A stretch of 64,000 bases of DNA. Origin: Bacillota bacterium. Its GTDB lineage: Bacteria > Bacillota > Clostridia > Lachnospirales > CAG-274. Position 1 is the stretch's first letter. The number at the start of each line of letters is the position of its first letter. Both the position numbers and the translations under genes were made by a program. Of the stretch, positions 46,308-53,834 are shown piece after piece. The stretch is from contig JAFYGI010000050.1 of assembly GCA_017543265.1 (NCBI GenBank), forward strand, positions 1 through 64,000, in the 5' to 3' direction. The notes under the pieces were generated by a model. The model ran no database searches. It saw nothing but the letters and a program-made list of their open reading frames with translations, and was not told the origin of the DNA.

Positions 46308-47264
46308 TCAGATATATTCGTTATTTATATTTCTGAGTGAAGCCTCGCCGCCCGATATGGGGACAAAGCCGCTGTCTGTTTTTATGATAAGCTCACCCCT
46401 GTCGGAGATATCCGCAGCCGTGCCCGTGACACGCTCGCCGCGGTATGTGGCGCATACCTCGCGGCCGAGGTTTATGCACAGAGTCTTGTACTCGTCTTTA
46501 AGTGCGGGGAAGCCGCTTTTTATAAAAATGCCGTAGTATTTTTTTATATTTTCGGCAAGCTTTTTTATTATCTCGGCACGTTTGTATATCCTGCCGCTTT
46601 CAAGCCGCAGTGAGGTGGCCTTTTTGGCTATTTCCCCGTCAAAGACTGTCTGGTTGACATTTATGCCTATGCCCGCAACAACAAACAGTATGCGATCCAC
46701 CTCGGCCTGCATCTCGGTAAGTATGCCTGCGGCTTTGCGGCCGTTTATTATAATGTCGTTCGGCCATTTTATGCCCGCATCAAGCCCCGTGACCTGTTCT
46801 ATCGTCCTTGCGGCGGCTATGCCCATTACGGGCGTTATCTGCGCTACGTCCCTTATGTCGGTATCGGGGTAAAATATCATGCTGAGATATATATTCATGC
46901 CCCGCGGGCTTGACCATGTACGTCCGAGCCTGCCTTTGCCCGCCGTCTGACGGTTGCAGGTGACAAAGAAAAACTCCTTTTTCCCCTCGGCCGCAAATTT
47001 TTTTGCAAGGTCGCTGGTGGAGGTGACTTCGTCCTCAAAATAAAAATCGTCCGTAAAATCTATTTCCCACTTGTTCAGGATATCGCAGGAGGTGTCCAGC
47101 AAATATCCGAGCCGACTTACGCTTGTTATATTGTAGCCGTCATTTTTAAGCGCCGTTACGGCCTTCCATACGGCTGTGCGCGATACACCCAGCGTATCCG
47201 CAAGTTCCTGCCCCGAAACATAGTCGTTTCGCTGCTTTAAAATATTAAGTATCCTGTCCTTCAT
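46308..47264 (-). CDS. birA: Biotin operon repressor / biotin protein ligase BirA (318 aa)
   Basis: Joins biotin to carboxylase subunits and, through its helix-turn-helix, can repress biotin genes. HTH (GQELADTLGVSRTAVWKAV, residues 19-37) is followed by the ligase domain with the biotinyl-5'-AMP loop GKGRLGRTW, KWPNDI and a C-terminal SH3-like domain. The length is that of the bifunctional type. Start ATG behind CGAGG. Promoter at 47288-47316, divergent from cysK. Confidence 0.94.
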   Translation of the reverse strand: MKDRILNILKQRNDYVSGQELADTLGVSRTAVWKAVTALKNDGYNITSVSRLGYLLDTSCDILNKWEIDFTDDFYFEDEVTSTSDLAKKFAAEGKKEFFFVTCNRQTAGKGRLGRTWSSPRGMNIYLSMIFYPDTDIRDVAQITPVMGIAAARTIEQVTGLDAGIKWPNDIIINGRKAAGILTEMQAEVDRILFVVAGIGINVNQTVFDGEIAKKATSLRLESGRIYKRAEIIKKLAENIKKYYGIFIKSGFPALKDEYKTLCINLGREVCATYRGERVTGTAADISDRGELIIKTDSGFVPISGGEASLRNINNEYI

Positions 47265-47287
47265 ATAAACATACCTCGCTATCTTAT

Positions 47288-47316
47288 ATTTTAACCTATT
47301 TGTCCGCAGATTGCAA
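47288..47316 (-). promoter_or_regulatory. Sigma-A type promoter for birA
   Basis: Minus strand: TTGCAA (47311-47316), 17 nt, TAAAAT (47288-47293), 24 nt before the start codon. No BirA operator (long inverted repeat) was seen. Confidence 0.5.
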
Positions 47317-47409
47317 ACATATTTTTAAAAAGTTGCGGGGCAATGGCACGGAATTTTTTGGTTTTTGTGTTATTTCTCAAAAAACGGGAAAAGTCAGGGG
47401 CGATTGTTA

Positions 47410-47439
47410 TTGACTTTTTTATGCAACATTTGCTATAAT
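47410..47439 (+). promoter_or_regulatory. Sigma-A type promoter for cysK
   Basis: TTGACT (47410-47415), 18 nt, TATAAT (47434-47439), 47 nt before the start. No T-box or S-box leader fits in this short gap. Confidence 0.6.
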
Positions 47440-47486
47440 AATAAATACGCTGTGTATAACACAAATTTAACTTTGGAGATAGCAAA

Positions 47487-48416
47487 ATGATATACAACAA
47501 CATACTGGAGGCTATGGGGCATACGCCCATAATACGCCTTAACCGCATGAACAAGCCCGGAAATGCTGAGATACTGGTAAAATTTGAGGGGCTTAACGTG
47601 GGCGGGTCTATAAAGACGCGCACGGCGTACAATATGATAAAAAATGCCGAAAAAGAGGGCAAGATAACAAAAGATACGATAATCGTGGAGCCGACAAGCG
47701 GTAATCAGGGCATAGGCCTTGCGCTGGTGGGCGCTGTAAGGGGCTATAAGACCATAATCATCATGCCCGATTCCGTCAGCGAGGAAAGACGCAAGTTGGT
47801 GGAGCATTACGGCGCACGGGTAATACTTATACACGATGACGGCGATATAGGCAAGTGCATACAAAAATGTCTTGATACTGCGCTTGAAATGGCGGCAAAC
47901 GATAAAAATGTCTTTGTGCCGCAGCAGTTTGAAAACATAAATAATATCCGCGCACACAAGTATTACACCGCGCTGGAGATACTTGAACAGGTGGCGGGCA
48001 GTATAGACGGTTTCTGCTCGGGCATAGGCACGGGCGGCACCATAACGGGCATAGGTGAGACCCTTAAATCCCAGAACCCCGATATGAAGATATGGGCGGT
48101 CGAGCCCGAACACGCGGCTATACTGGCGGGCGGCACGATAGGCACACATCTTCAGATGGGTATAGGCGACGGCATTATCCCGTCTATACTCAACACAAAT
48201 ATTTACGACCATATTCATATCGTTACGGACGAGGATGCCATAAACACGGCAAAGCAGCTTGCGGAGCTGGAGGGCATAATGTGCGGCATATCCAGCGGCA
48301 CAAATGTTGCGGCCGCACTTAAAATGGCGGAGGAGCTTGGCGAGGGCAAGACTGTCGTTACCATTCTTCCCGATACCGCGGAGAGATATTTCTCGACACC
48401 GCTTTTTGTGAAATAA
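47487..48416 (+). CDS. cysK: Cysteine synthase A, O-acetylserine sulfhydrylase (309 aa)
   Basis: PLP enzyme that makes cysteine from O-acetylserine and sulfide. The PLP-Lys motif GGSIKTRTA is near residue 40, PTSGNQGIGLALV is the substrate-binding loop, and GIGTGGTITG binds the phosphate. Length normal. The TSGNQG variant (Gln instead of Thr) is common in the family. Monocistronic: its own promoter before it and a strong terminator after it. Start ATG behind TTTGGAGAT. Confidence 0.93.
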   Translation: MIYNNILEAMGHTPIIRLNRMNKPGNAEILVKFEGLNVGGSIKTRTAYNMIKNAEKEGKITKDTIIVEPTSGNQGIGLALVGAVRGYKTIIIMPDSVSEERRKLVEHYGARVILIHDDGDIGKCIQKCLDTALEMAANDKNVFVPQQFENINNIRAHKYYTALEILEQVAGSIDGFCSGIGTGGTITGIGETLKSQNPDMKIWAVEPEHAAILAGGTIGTHLQMGIGDGIIPSILNTNIYDHIHIVTDEDAINTAKQLAELEGIMCGISSGTNVAAALKMAEELGEGKTVVTILPDTAERYFSTPLFVK

Positions 48417-48424
48417 GAACATAT

Positions 48425-48457
48425 ACACCGCTTTGGCTGCTGCCGGCGGTGTTTTTT
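48425..48457 (+). terminator. Intrinsic terminator after cysK
   Basis: ACACCGC (48425-48431) pairs with GCGGTGT (48446-48452), with an inner GGC/GCC stem, then seven T. Confidence 0.85.
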
Positions 48458-48489
48458 TGTAAAATTTAAGGCAGATTTAAGAAAAACAA

Positions 48490-48518
48490 TTGACCTTGCG
48501 GGATATATATATTATAAT
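48490..48518 (+). promoter_or_regulatory. Sigma-A type promoter at the left edge of the AT-rich block
   Basis: TTGACC (48490-48495), 17 nt, TATAAT (48513-48518). It points into the REP-like palindrome, the 48589-48747 fragment and the gene at 48766. Confidence 0.5.
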
Positions 48519-48555
48519 GATATCAAATATATGTGTACGGATAAAAATTGAATGA

Positions 48556-48586
48556 GGGGACAGGGGTCAGACACCTGTCCCACTTT
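48556..48586 (+). repeat. REP-like palindrome, copy 1
   Basis: GGGACAGG (48557-48564) pairs with CCTGTCCC (48574-48581). Bases 48560-48586 are identical over 27 nt to 49517-49543. This GGGACAGG/CCTGTCCC hairpin type is like the REP elements mobilised by RAYT (TnpA-REP) transposases; no such gene is in the window. Confidence 0.75.
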
Positions 48587-48588
48587 AA

Positions 48589-48747
48589 GCGCAAAACGGT
48601 GACTGGATGGGAAAAGCTGGTAAATCGTCTGAGTACATATATTTTGAAAACAATGGCTCAACCGCGATAAATCCGGCAACACTTCCGTGGAAATCGGAAG
48701 GCAAAGAATACTATGATAGTAATATAATATACTTTGCAGTTTCATAA
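48589..48747 (+). pseudogene. Start-less C-terminal coding fragment 1
   Basis: An open frame of 52 codons begins right after the REP palindrome and runs through GDWMGKAGKSSEYIYFENNG and LPWKSEGKEYY to TAA at 48745-48747. An internal ATG (48607) has no ribosome binding site. It looks like the tail of a larger protein cut off by the repeat. 18 bp later, behind AAAGGAGG, a membrane-anchored gene begins. Parent family not recognised. Confidence 0.45.
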
Positions 48748-48765
48748 AAGGAGGACAATGATAAT

Positions 48766-49500
48766 ATGAAGAAAATTATTCTTATATTTATTTGTTTATG
48801 TGGTGTTATACTTGCGGTTGTATTATTAAACAGAAATTCGGTATCGGATATTGATAGAGTAATTACAAAAAAATATTCCGAAGAAGATTTGTTTAACTTT
48901 AGATTGGATACAATAATAGAATATGCGGTGCGTCCTATCACCCTTGAAGAAGTAAATAAAAAATTTTTGATAGAATATTTTCGTGAAAATGAAGATCATA
49001 ATAAAGGATATTCAGTTTTAAAATCTGATAAAGGCGGGTATTTGTTCTGCTTCTATGAAAAAGAGAATGATGCTTACGTTCTTAAAGATGGTGTATATTT
49101 CAATTATTATGTTCCAAGTGTAGAAGACTACGACGAGGCCACATTATTAAATAAATCATCATATTACATTAATAAAATGTACCCGTCAACTATGGATTTT
49201 ACCGATCATGCCAGTCATAAGTCGTATATAACCACAAGAGAATTTAAAGATGTAGATGTTTTTTATGAATATTATGTCCCACAGAATGAGTTTTTGGATA
49301 ATTTTTTTGATTTATGGCGTGTTGAAAAAATCGAAATTGTAGATCGCTATAGTGAGTATGGAGTATTAGACGCTGACAAAAAACTTATAGAAAATAAATT
49401 TTCAGACAAAAGTAAGCTCAACGAATGTCAAAATATATCATTTTGGGATTATTACGAAAAAAGAACAGGCGAAAGATCAAATTTTAATATTCATAAGTAA
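48766..49500 (+). CDS. Membrane-anchored hypothetical protein in the AT-rich block (244 aa)
   Basis: Not recognised. An N-terminal signal anchor (KKIILIFICLCGVILAVVLL, residues 2-21, no lipobox at the right place) is followed by an acidic, Tyr-rich outer domain. Base use differs from its neighbours: the 60 bases at 48841-48900 have 15 G+C, against 26 in a 60-base stretch of smc at 5461-5520. Follows a REP-bounded fragment and ends 12 bp before the second REP copy, so it may be the partner (immunity-like) gene of a displaced cassette; that is inference. Confidence 0.6.
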   Translation: MKKIILIFICLCGVILAVVLLNRNSVSDIDRVITKKYSEEDLFNFRLDTIIEYAVRPITLEEVNKKFLIEYFRENEDHNKGYSVLKSDKGGYLFCFYEKENDAYVLKDGVYFNYYVPSVEDYDEATLLNKSSYYINKMYPSTMDFTDHASHKSYITTREFKDVDVFYEYYVPQNEFLDNFFDLWRVEKIEIVDRYSEYGVLDADKKLIENKFSDKSKLNECQNISFWDYYEKRTGERSNFNIHK

Positions 49501-49501
49501 G

Positions 49502-49861
49502 ATGGTGGGGAAGGGAACAGGGGTCAGACACCTGTCCCACTTTGTGAAAAATCCTAAACATGGGAAACAACTATATGATGCAATTAATATTGGTTTGCCT
49601 GTAGCGGTTGGAGTATATAACCCAATAGAAGCAATTAAAGCTAATAGCGTGAATTGGAATAATTTTAATTTGCCTGCAGGAAATTATACCGCTGAGCATA
49701 TAGTGGGAGAGTTTTATAATTCTCAAAGCAAGCGATATGAATATATAGAAACCGATTCTATGATTAGTAATACAGGAACGAATGTATATGTTATATCCTC
49801 AACAGGACTATACTCAAACAGACCCAATATCAGTAATGGAGGATTTATCGATTATGACTAA
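49502..49861 (+). pseudogene. Start-less C-terminal coding fragment 2
   Basis: The open frame runs from ATG 49502, but that ATG has no ribosome binding site and the first 14 codons are the REP copy itself. From about 49544 the protein reads FVKNPKHGKQLYD, then GLPVAVGVYN, NFNLPAGNYTAEHIVGEF and YVISSTGLYSNRPNI. This is about 106 residues, the size of a toxin-type C-terminal domain. Its stop overlaps the start of the next gene by 8 bp, the coupling expected of a toxin-immunity pair. No known toxin motif recognised. Confidence 0.5.
49513..49543 (+). repeat. REP-like palindrome, copy 2
   Basis: Same element as at 48556-48586 with one extra A in the left arm (GGGAACAGG). 49517-49543 is identical to copy 1 over 27 nt. 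It lies between the stop of the 244-residue gene and fragment 2. Confidence 0.75.
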
Positions 49862-50375
49862 ACTATTATGTGCGATTTTTCTTGTAATATTAAATGCAAT
49901 TATATTTATATTGATCAGTGGTGTAAAATCTTTGGTATTTAATAAAAAGTTTCATTGTCAGCATTGCGGAAAGGAATGTAATTATAAATTAAGTTATTTT
50001 AATCTTCTTATGCCGCATGGGTTGATTAAAATCAAGTGTTCTGAATGTGGCTGTAGTTTTCTTATGAGTAAAAAAGAAACAGATTTATTGCATGGACAGA
50101 AGTTTAGGGTATTTGGGTGGACATTCGTTATGTTCGTTTTATTGATAAAATTTTTGTTTGAAGAGAAATCAGCTATATATGAATTAATAATAATTCATTG
50201 CGAGGGTTATATAGCAGCTGTAATTTCTTTATTAATGTTTCTCTTGCTTATTACTTTTATGTGCGGTACTGTAATATATAATTATTATAGCGTGGTCTGC
50301 AATATAATAAAATATATCGATGAACAAGGACAGATGTGCATAAACGGGGACAAAGGTGCGCATGAGTTGAAATGA
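49854..50375 (+). CDS. Membrane protein with zinc ribbon, possible immunity partner (173 aa)
   Basis: Not recognised. An N-terminal helix (residues 2-23) is followed by a zinc ribbon in the loop (CQHCGKEC, then CSECGC), and two further helices lie at about residues 87-105 and 118-148. The start is ATG at 49854 (GGAGG 11 nt upstream), overlapping the end of fragment 2. The last 18 or so codons run into a degenerate GGGACA-type repeat (50322-50363), so the native C-terminus may have been replaced. AT-rich like the preceding gene. Confidence 0.6.
   Translation: MTKLLCAIFLVILNAIIFILISGVKSLVFNKKFHCQHCGKECNYKLSYFNLLMPHGLIKIKCSECGCSFLMSKKETDLLHGQKFRVFGWTFVMFVLLIKFLFEEKSAIYELIIIHCEGYIAAVISLLMFLLLITFMCGTVIYNYYSVVCNIIKYIDEQGQMCINGDKGAHELK
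50322..50363 (+). repeat. Degenerate tandem unit related to the REP elements
   Basis: Two imperfect direct units, 50322-50341 (contains AAGGACAGATGTGCAT) and 50342-50363 (contains GGGGACAAAGGTGCGCAT), lie at the end of the 173-residue gene. The relation to the two clear copies is tentative. Confidence 0.35.
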
Positions 50376-50385
50376 TTTTGAAAGC

Positions 50386-50412
50386 CGGAGACAGAGAAAC
50401 ATTCTGTCTCCG
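50386..50412. terminator. 10-bp hairpin after the AT-rich block
   Basis: CGGAGACAGA (50386-50395) pairs perfectly with TCTGTCTCCG (50403-50412), loop 7 nt. Only a weak T tract follows, so it may be another REP-like hairpin and not a terminator. The remaining bases to 50548 show no gene. Confidence 0.45.
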
Positions 50413-50548
50413 ACACTTCTGATTTTTGTTTTCCGTTCCATTATTTGCCCCTTTCGGCAATCTTCTTTTATATTTCCGTTAGTCTTGAAATTTGTCTGAC
50501 AGCGTGTTTCCCGCGGAAAACAAATAACATAAATATAGGGGTGATGAC

Positions 50549-53500
50549 ATGAAAAAAGTCGGTTTTAAAAGATGTATAAGCATTATTCTTTCGGCTGCGC
50601 TTGCGGCACAGGCTGTGCCCGCTTTTGCAAGTGACACATATCCCGCCGTGATAGAATATATCAGGGGAGTGAACGGCGAATTGGGCAAGGTAAGGGTTAC
50701 AAGCTGTGAGGACGTGGAAAATGCGTGCCTTGTCGAGGCCGATTACACGGACGGCAGGCTGAGTGATATGAAAATGCGCCCTGCCGACGGTCTGTCACCC
50801 GAAAAAGATATCGAATATACGGATATATCGGGCACGTCGGACAAAAAGTTTATGCTCTGGCAGGATATGGACGGCATCATGCCCATGGCTACGGAGGTGT
50901 TCTGCCGTGCGGATTCGGACATGACAGAGGACTATGAGGCAGGCAAAATGGGCGGCGCAATGGTGACCGTGGATGCGGAGGTCAACGATGCAAGTCCGTC
51001 TGTTGAAAAAACGGATGCGGCCGATCAGGAGGGCGCAAACTGTATCGCTGCGGTAGAGGTATCGCTTCGTGACGGCAAGGAACTTAACGGCGTAGCGGAG
51101 ATACGCATAAAATACGACAGGACAAAAAACTATAACGCCACCAATCTTATTGCGGGTTGGTTCAACGAGGAGACGGGCGAATGGGAAATGCCCTGCTACT
51201 ATATAGACGAAACGACGGGAGAGGCTGTTATCATAACCGACCATTTCTCGAAATACGGTTTGTTTGAGGTGGAAGCAAGCGGCAAGCCGTCGGCCTTTGC
51301 AAAGCCGCTGGAGCCGTCTCAGATAACACAGCAGATGTTTTTTACCTCCGATACCATACTTGCGATATTCAACCACGATAACCCGCCCCCGCAGGATGAG
51401 GCGGCGGATATGGTGCTTGAAGCGTTGGACGGCAGCTTTAACGGCAAACTGACTGCAACGGGCAACAATATCAATACCATTTTGACCAGGGGCGGCAAGG
51501 TGAGTACGGGCATACTTGGCAGGATAAGTACACAGTACACCGTGATAGGTATTGTGGGCGGCTGTATAAGCACCGCAAACAATGCGTACAAGCATGGCGT
51601 TTTCAGCACCCAGACCCTTGAGGCCATAGGCAGGACCGGTATTGCGGCGGGCGTTAGTGCGGCAAGCTCGGGTGTACAGTTGGCTATGCTGGTTTACGGC
51701 CTGGGCGAAATGAGCTATAACCATGTCAAGGCCAAAGAGCTTGCAAAGGATCACGAGGAGCTTTTGAGCCTGCAAAAATTTTACATAAAGCATTTTGTGG
51801 GCAAGCGCAGTGCGGCGGACTGGTACCGTACTCTCGAACCATATTACAACAAATACTGCAAGGATATGAATGACAGGAATATTGTGGACAACTATGCCGA
51901 ATTTGACAAGTCCGTAAAATATCTTGTCAGAAATTACGCCTACAGCTTTGCCGTGGACTACCGCAATGGCGATTTGTACGGCAAAATACTCAATATACCC
52001 ATATATACCGAAAAAAGAGGAGAAATAGCGGACGACATCTGCGCAAATTACGAGGCGGAGGTGTGGGACACGCTGAGACCTGTGCTGACACAGTTCAGTC
52101 AAAAGGCTTATCTTGATGCGCAAAAAGGTCTTGCAAAGGAATGCGAGGAGCTGCGGGAACTGCTTAACGGCGAGATAACACTTAATTTTTATGTTTCACC
52201 GGGCTCCGAAAAGGCCGATATCGCGCCGAACTGCTATGTGCGCTTCTACGATGCGAATGACAAGGATCTGTGGCGCAGGGATTTCGACAAAAACGGCCGT
52301 GCATCCATTACATTTACGCTGCTTGCCTACAATCAGCTGGAATGCCCGTATTACATAACTGTTTTCGACAAAAAGACCGACAAGGCGGTCGGCAGGATAG
52401 AATTGCCCGACGGCATGGAGCCGGGCAAAAGCTACGACGTGCCTTACGACACGGATTATACCTATTTTGACATCGATATCCATGAGGTCAGGGAAAGCTC
52501 CGAACATCCGTATCAGTTTGCGGGTATGCACGGCAGGCTTGCGCCCGTTATCGACAGTATGTATACGGACGATTTTGCCTTTACACTGGACGAAAACGGC
52601 AGGGCGGTGCTTGAAATGACGTATGCAAAATATTTTGACAACGGCTCGCCCAAGCGTATAGAGATACTTGATGAAAATGACAAAGTCGTATACCGCACAC
52701 CCTATGATATATCCATGAGTGATGTGGTGCTGGACGGCAGTATGTACAGCGTTGACATCAAATGCACCAATGACAGGGCGATAGATACCTACAAGTGCAG
52801 AAAAGCCGAGGCAGTTTATTTTGAGACCTTCGATTCGCCGCCGACGGCCGCCGCATCGGGTGAAATAGATGGCAGCGGCAAATGTACGCTTATGTTTACA
52901 AAGTACGGCTACGAGTTTTGCAATAAGGAATATTTACTTTACATCTATGACGAAAATGGCGAAAAGCCCGAGCTTATCTTTGACTTGTCTGAAAGCTACG
53001 GTGAGGATAAGACGACCGAGACCGTAGAATTAAGGCTTGACGACACGGACGACCCCGACAAGGAAAAATTTGAGTTGGAGCGGGAGTGCGTTATGATGTA
53101 CCCCAATACGGAGGAAGCGGTCAATGCGGTAAGCGGCGCTATAGCCGAGGCCGAGTCGGCCGACCCGGGTCTTGTTGAGGTCGATGCGGACGGCGTTATA
53201 AAGTCCAATGATAAAACGGGTCAGACTTATGTAACATTCAGGGATAAATACGGTGTGGAGATAAAGGTGCTTGTCATAATCACGGATGATGTTTACGGAT
53301 ATGTAAATCCCATCTGCCGCGGCTGTCAGACCTATGTAAGGATGTCGGTAATGGGCAGGGAGACCGAAAACTACTTCGAGCCGTGGTCGCGCGAGGATGC
53401 GCTCCTGCCATACAAGCGTGTTACCTTTGCAACAGGGCGGGATATACCCGGATGCGGGATAGGTGCCATTACAATAAAGGGGCAGGACGGCAGCGAATTG

Positions 53501-53719
53501 TACTTCAGGCTTATCCCGGGTATGGAAAGCAACAAACTTTATCGCAGCGACTACGGTGCGACAAATGTAAAGCCCCTGGAGTGGATACAGGATTATGATT
53601 TCGACCGCTTTACCTATGTGGAGGGTGAGCAGATAACCTCGGATATATACAGGGAGCGTTGGTATTATTACGAGCGCACCGACCTTAAAGACTATCCGTC
53701 CGATACGCAGGAAAACTGA
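50549..53719 (+). CDS. Large secreted protein of unknown function (1056 aa)
   Basis: Signal peptide residues 1-26 (ends AVPAFASD). Residues about 150-240 end in the surface-protein pattern GWFNEETGEWE...DHFSKYGLFEVE, as in ZU5-like/autoproteolytic outer domains. A Gly/Ala-rich, helix-prone hydrophobic stretch follows (about residues 315-390, with GIVGGCIS, GIAAGVSAASSG). The rest alternates beta-rich repeats with a BIG2-like C-terminal part (VDADGVIKSNDKTGQTYV). No catalytic motif recognised. Start ATG behind GGGGTGATG; terminator at 53731. The hydrophobic middle segment and the neighbouring cassette-like block make a link to surface or toxin systems possible but unproven. Confidence 0.65.
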   Translation: MKKVGFKRCISIILSAALAAQAVPAFASDTYPAVIEYIRGVNGELGKVRVTSCEDVENACLVEADYTDGRLSDMKMRPADGLSPEKDIEYTDISGTSDKKFMLWQDMDGIMPMATEVFCRADSDMTEDYEAGKMGGAMVTVDAEVNDASPSVEKTDAADQEGANCIAAVEVSLRDGKELNGVAEIRIKYDRTKNYNATNLIAGWFNEETGEWEMPCYYIDETTGEAVIITDHFSKYGLFEVEASGKPSAFAKPLEPSQITQQMFFTSDTILAIFNHDNPPPQDEAADMVLEALDGSFNGKLTATGNNINTILTRGGKVSTGILGRISTQYTVIGIVGGCISTANNAYKHGVFSTQTLEAIGRTGIAAGVSAASSGVQLAMLVYGLGEMSYNHVKAKELAKDHEELLSLQKFYIKHFVGKRSAADWYRTLEPYYNKYCKDMNDRNIVDNYAEFDKSVKYLVRNYAYSFAVDYRNGDLYGKILNIPIYTEKRGEIADDICANYEAEVWDTLRPVLTQFSQKAYLDAQKGLAKECEELRELLNGEITLNFYVSPGSEKADIAPNCYVRFYDANDKDLWRRDFDKNGRASITFTLLAYNQLECPYYITVFDKKTDKAVGRIELPDGMEPGKSYDVPYDTDYTYFDIDIHEVRESSEHPYQFAGMHGRLAPVIDSMYTDDFAFTLDENGRAVLEMTYAKYFDNGSPKRIEILDENDKVVYRTPYDISMSDVVLDGSMYSVDIKCTNDRAIDTYKCRKAEAVYFETFDSPPTAAASGEIDGSGKCTLMFTKYGYEFCNKEYLLYIYDENGEKPELIFDLSESYGEDKTTETVELRLDDTDDPDKEKFELERECVMMYPNTEEAVNAVSGAIAEAESADPGLVEVDADGVIKSNDKTGQTYVTFRDKYGVEIKVLVIITDDVYGYVNPICRGCQTYVRMSVMGRETENYFEPWSREDALLPYKRVTFATGRDIPGCGIGAITIKGQDGSELYFRLIPGMESNKLYRSDYGATNVKPLEWIQDYDFDRFTYVEGEQITSDIYRERWYYYERTDLKDYPSDTQEN

Positions 53720-53730
53720 AACACGATAAA

Positions 53731-53760
53731 ACGCCCCGCTTTTTTGTGCGGGGTGTTTTT
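53731..53760 (+). terminator. Intrinsic terminator after the 1056-aa gene
   Basis: ACGCCCCGC (53731-53739) pairs with GCGGGGTGT (53748-53756), with T runs in the loop and after the stem. Confidence 0.8.
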
Positions 53761-53765
53761 GGTAC

Positions 53766-53794
53766 TTGCATTTACGGGCGGTAAATGTTATAAT
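53766..53794 (+). promoter_or_regulatory. Promoter of the xylose/pectin operon
   Basis: TTGCAT (53766-53771), 17 nt, TATAAT (53789-53794). The first gene starts 40 nt after the -10. Confidence 0.6.
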
Positions 53795-53796
53795 AT

Positions 53797-53820
53797 GGTT
53801 AGGTAATGTTGTTACTAAAC
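53797..53820 (+). promoter_or_regulatory. Candidate operator (XylR-like inverted repeat)
   Basis: TTAGGTAA (53799-53806), 5 nt, TTACTAA (53812-53818), with outer G/C matches, just downstream of the -10 at the transcript start. The TTAG...CTAA arms resemble operators of ROK-family XylR repressors, but the centre differs and no xylR gene is nearby. Confidence 0.4.
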
Positions 53821-53834
53821 AAGGAGGTGTTCGC

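Noticed and set aside
47265..47486. Riboswitch or T-box before cysK or birA
   Set aside because: The 222-bp divergent gap has two promoters and no room or conserved core for such a leader.
47433..48428. 331-codon open frame antisense to cysK
   Set aside because: cysK has all PLP-enzyme motifs; the antisense product has no recognisable domain and would cover the cysK promoter.
50795..52123. 442-codon open frame on the minus strand inside the secreted-protein gene
   Set aside because: Fully antisense to a gene with signal peptide, ribosome binding site and sensible protein composition; its product is rich in Cys/His/Arg/Val with no motif. It arises from codon bias.
53766..53834. Longer N-terminus for the first GH43 protein
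   Set aside because: The extension begins on the promoter -35 and lacks a ribosome binding site; TTG at 53835 has AAGGAGGTG at the right distance.
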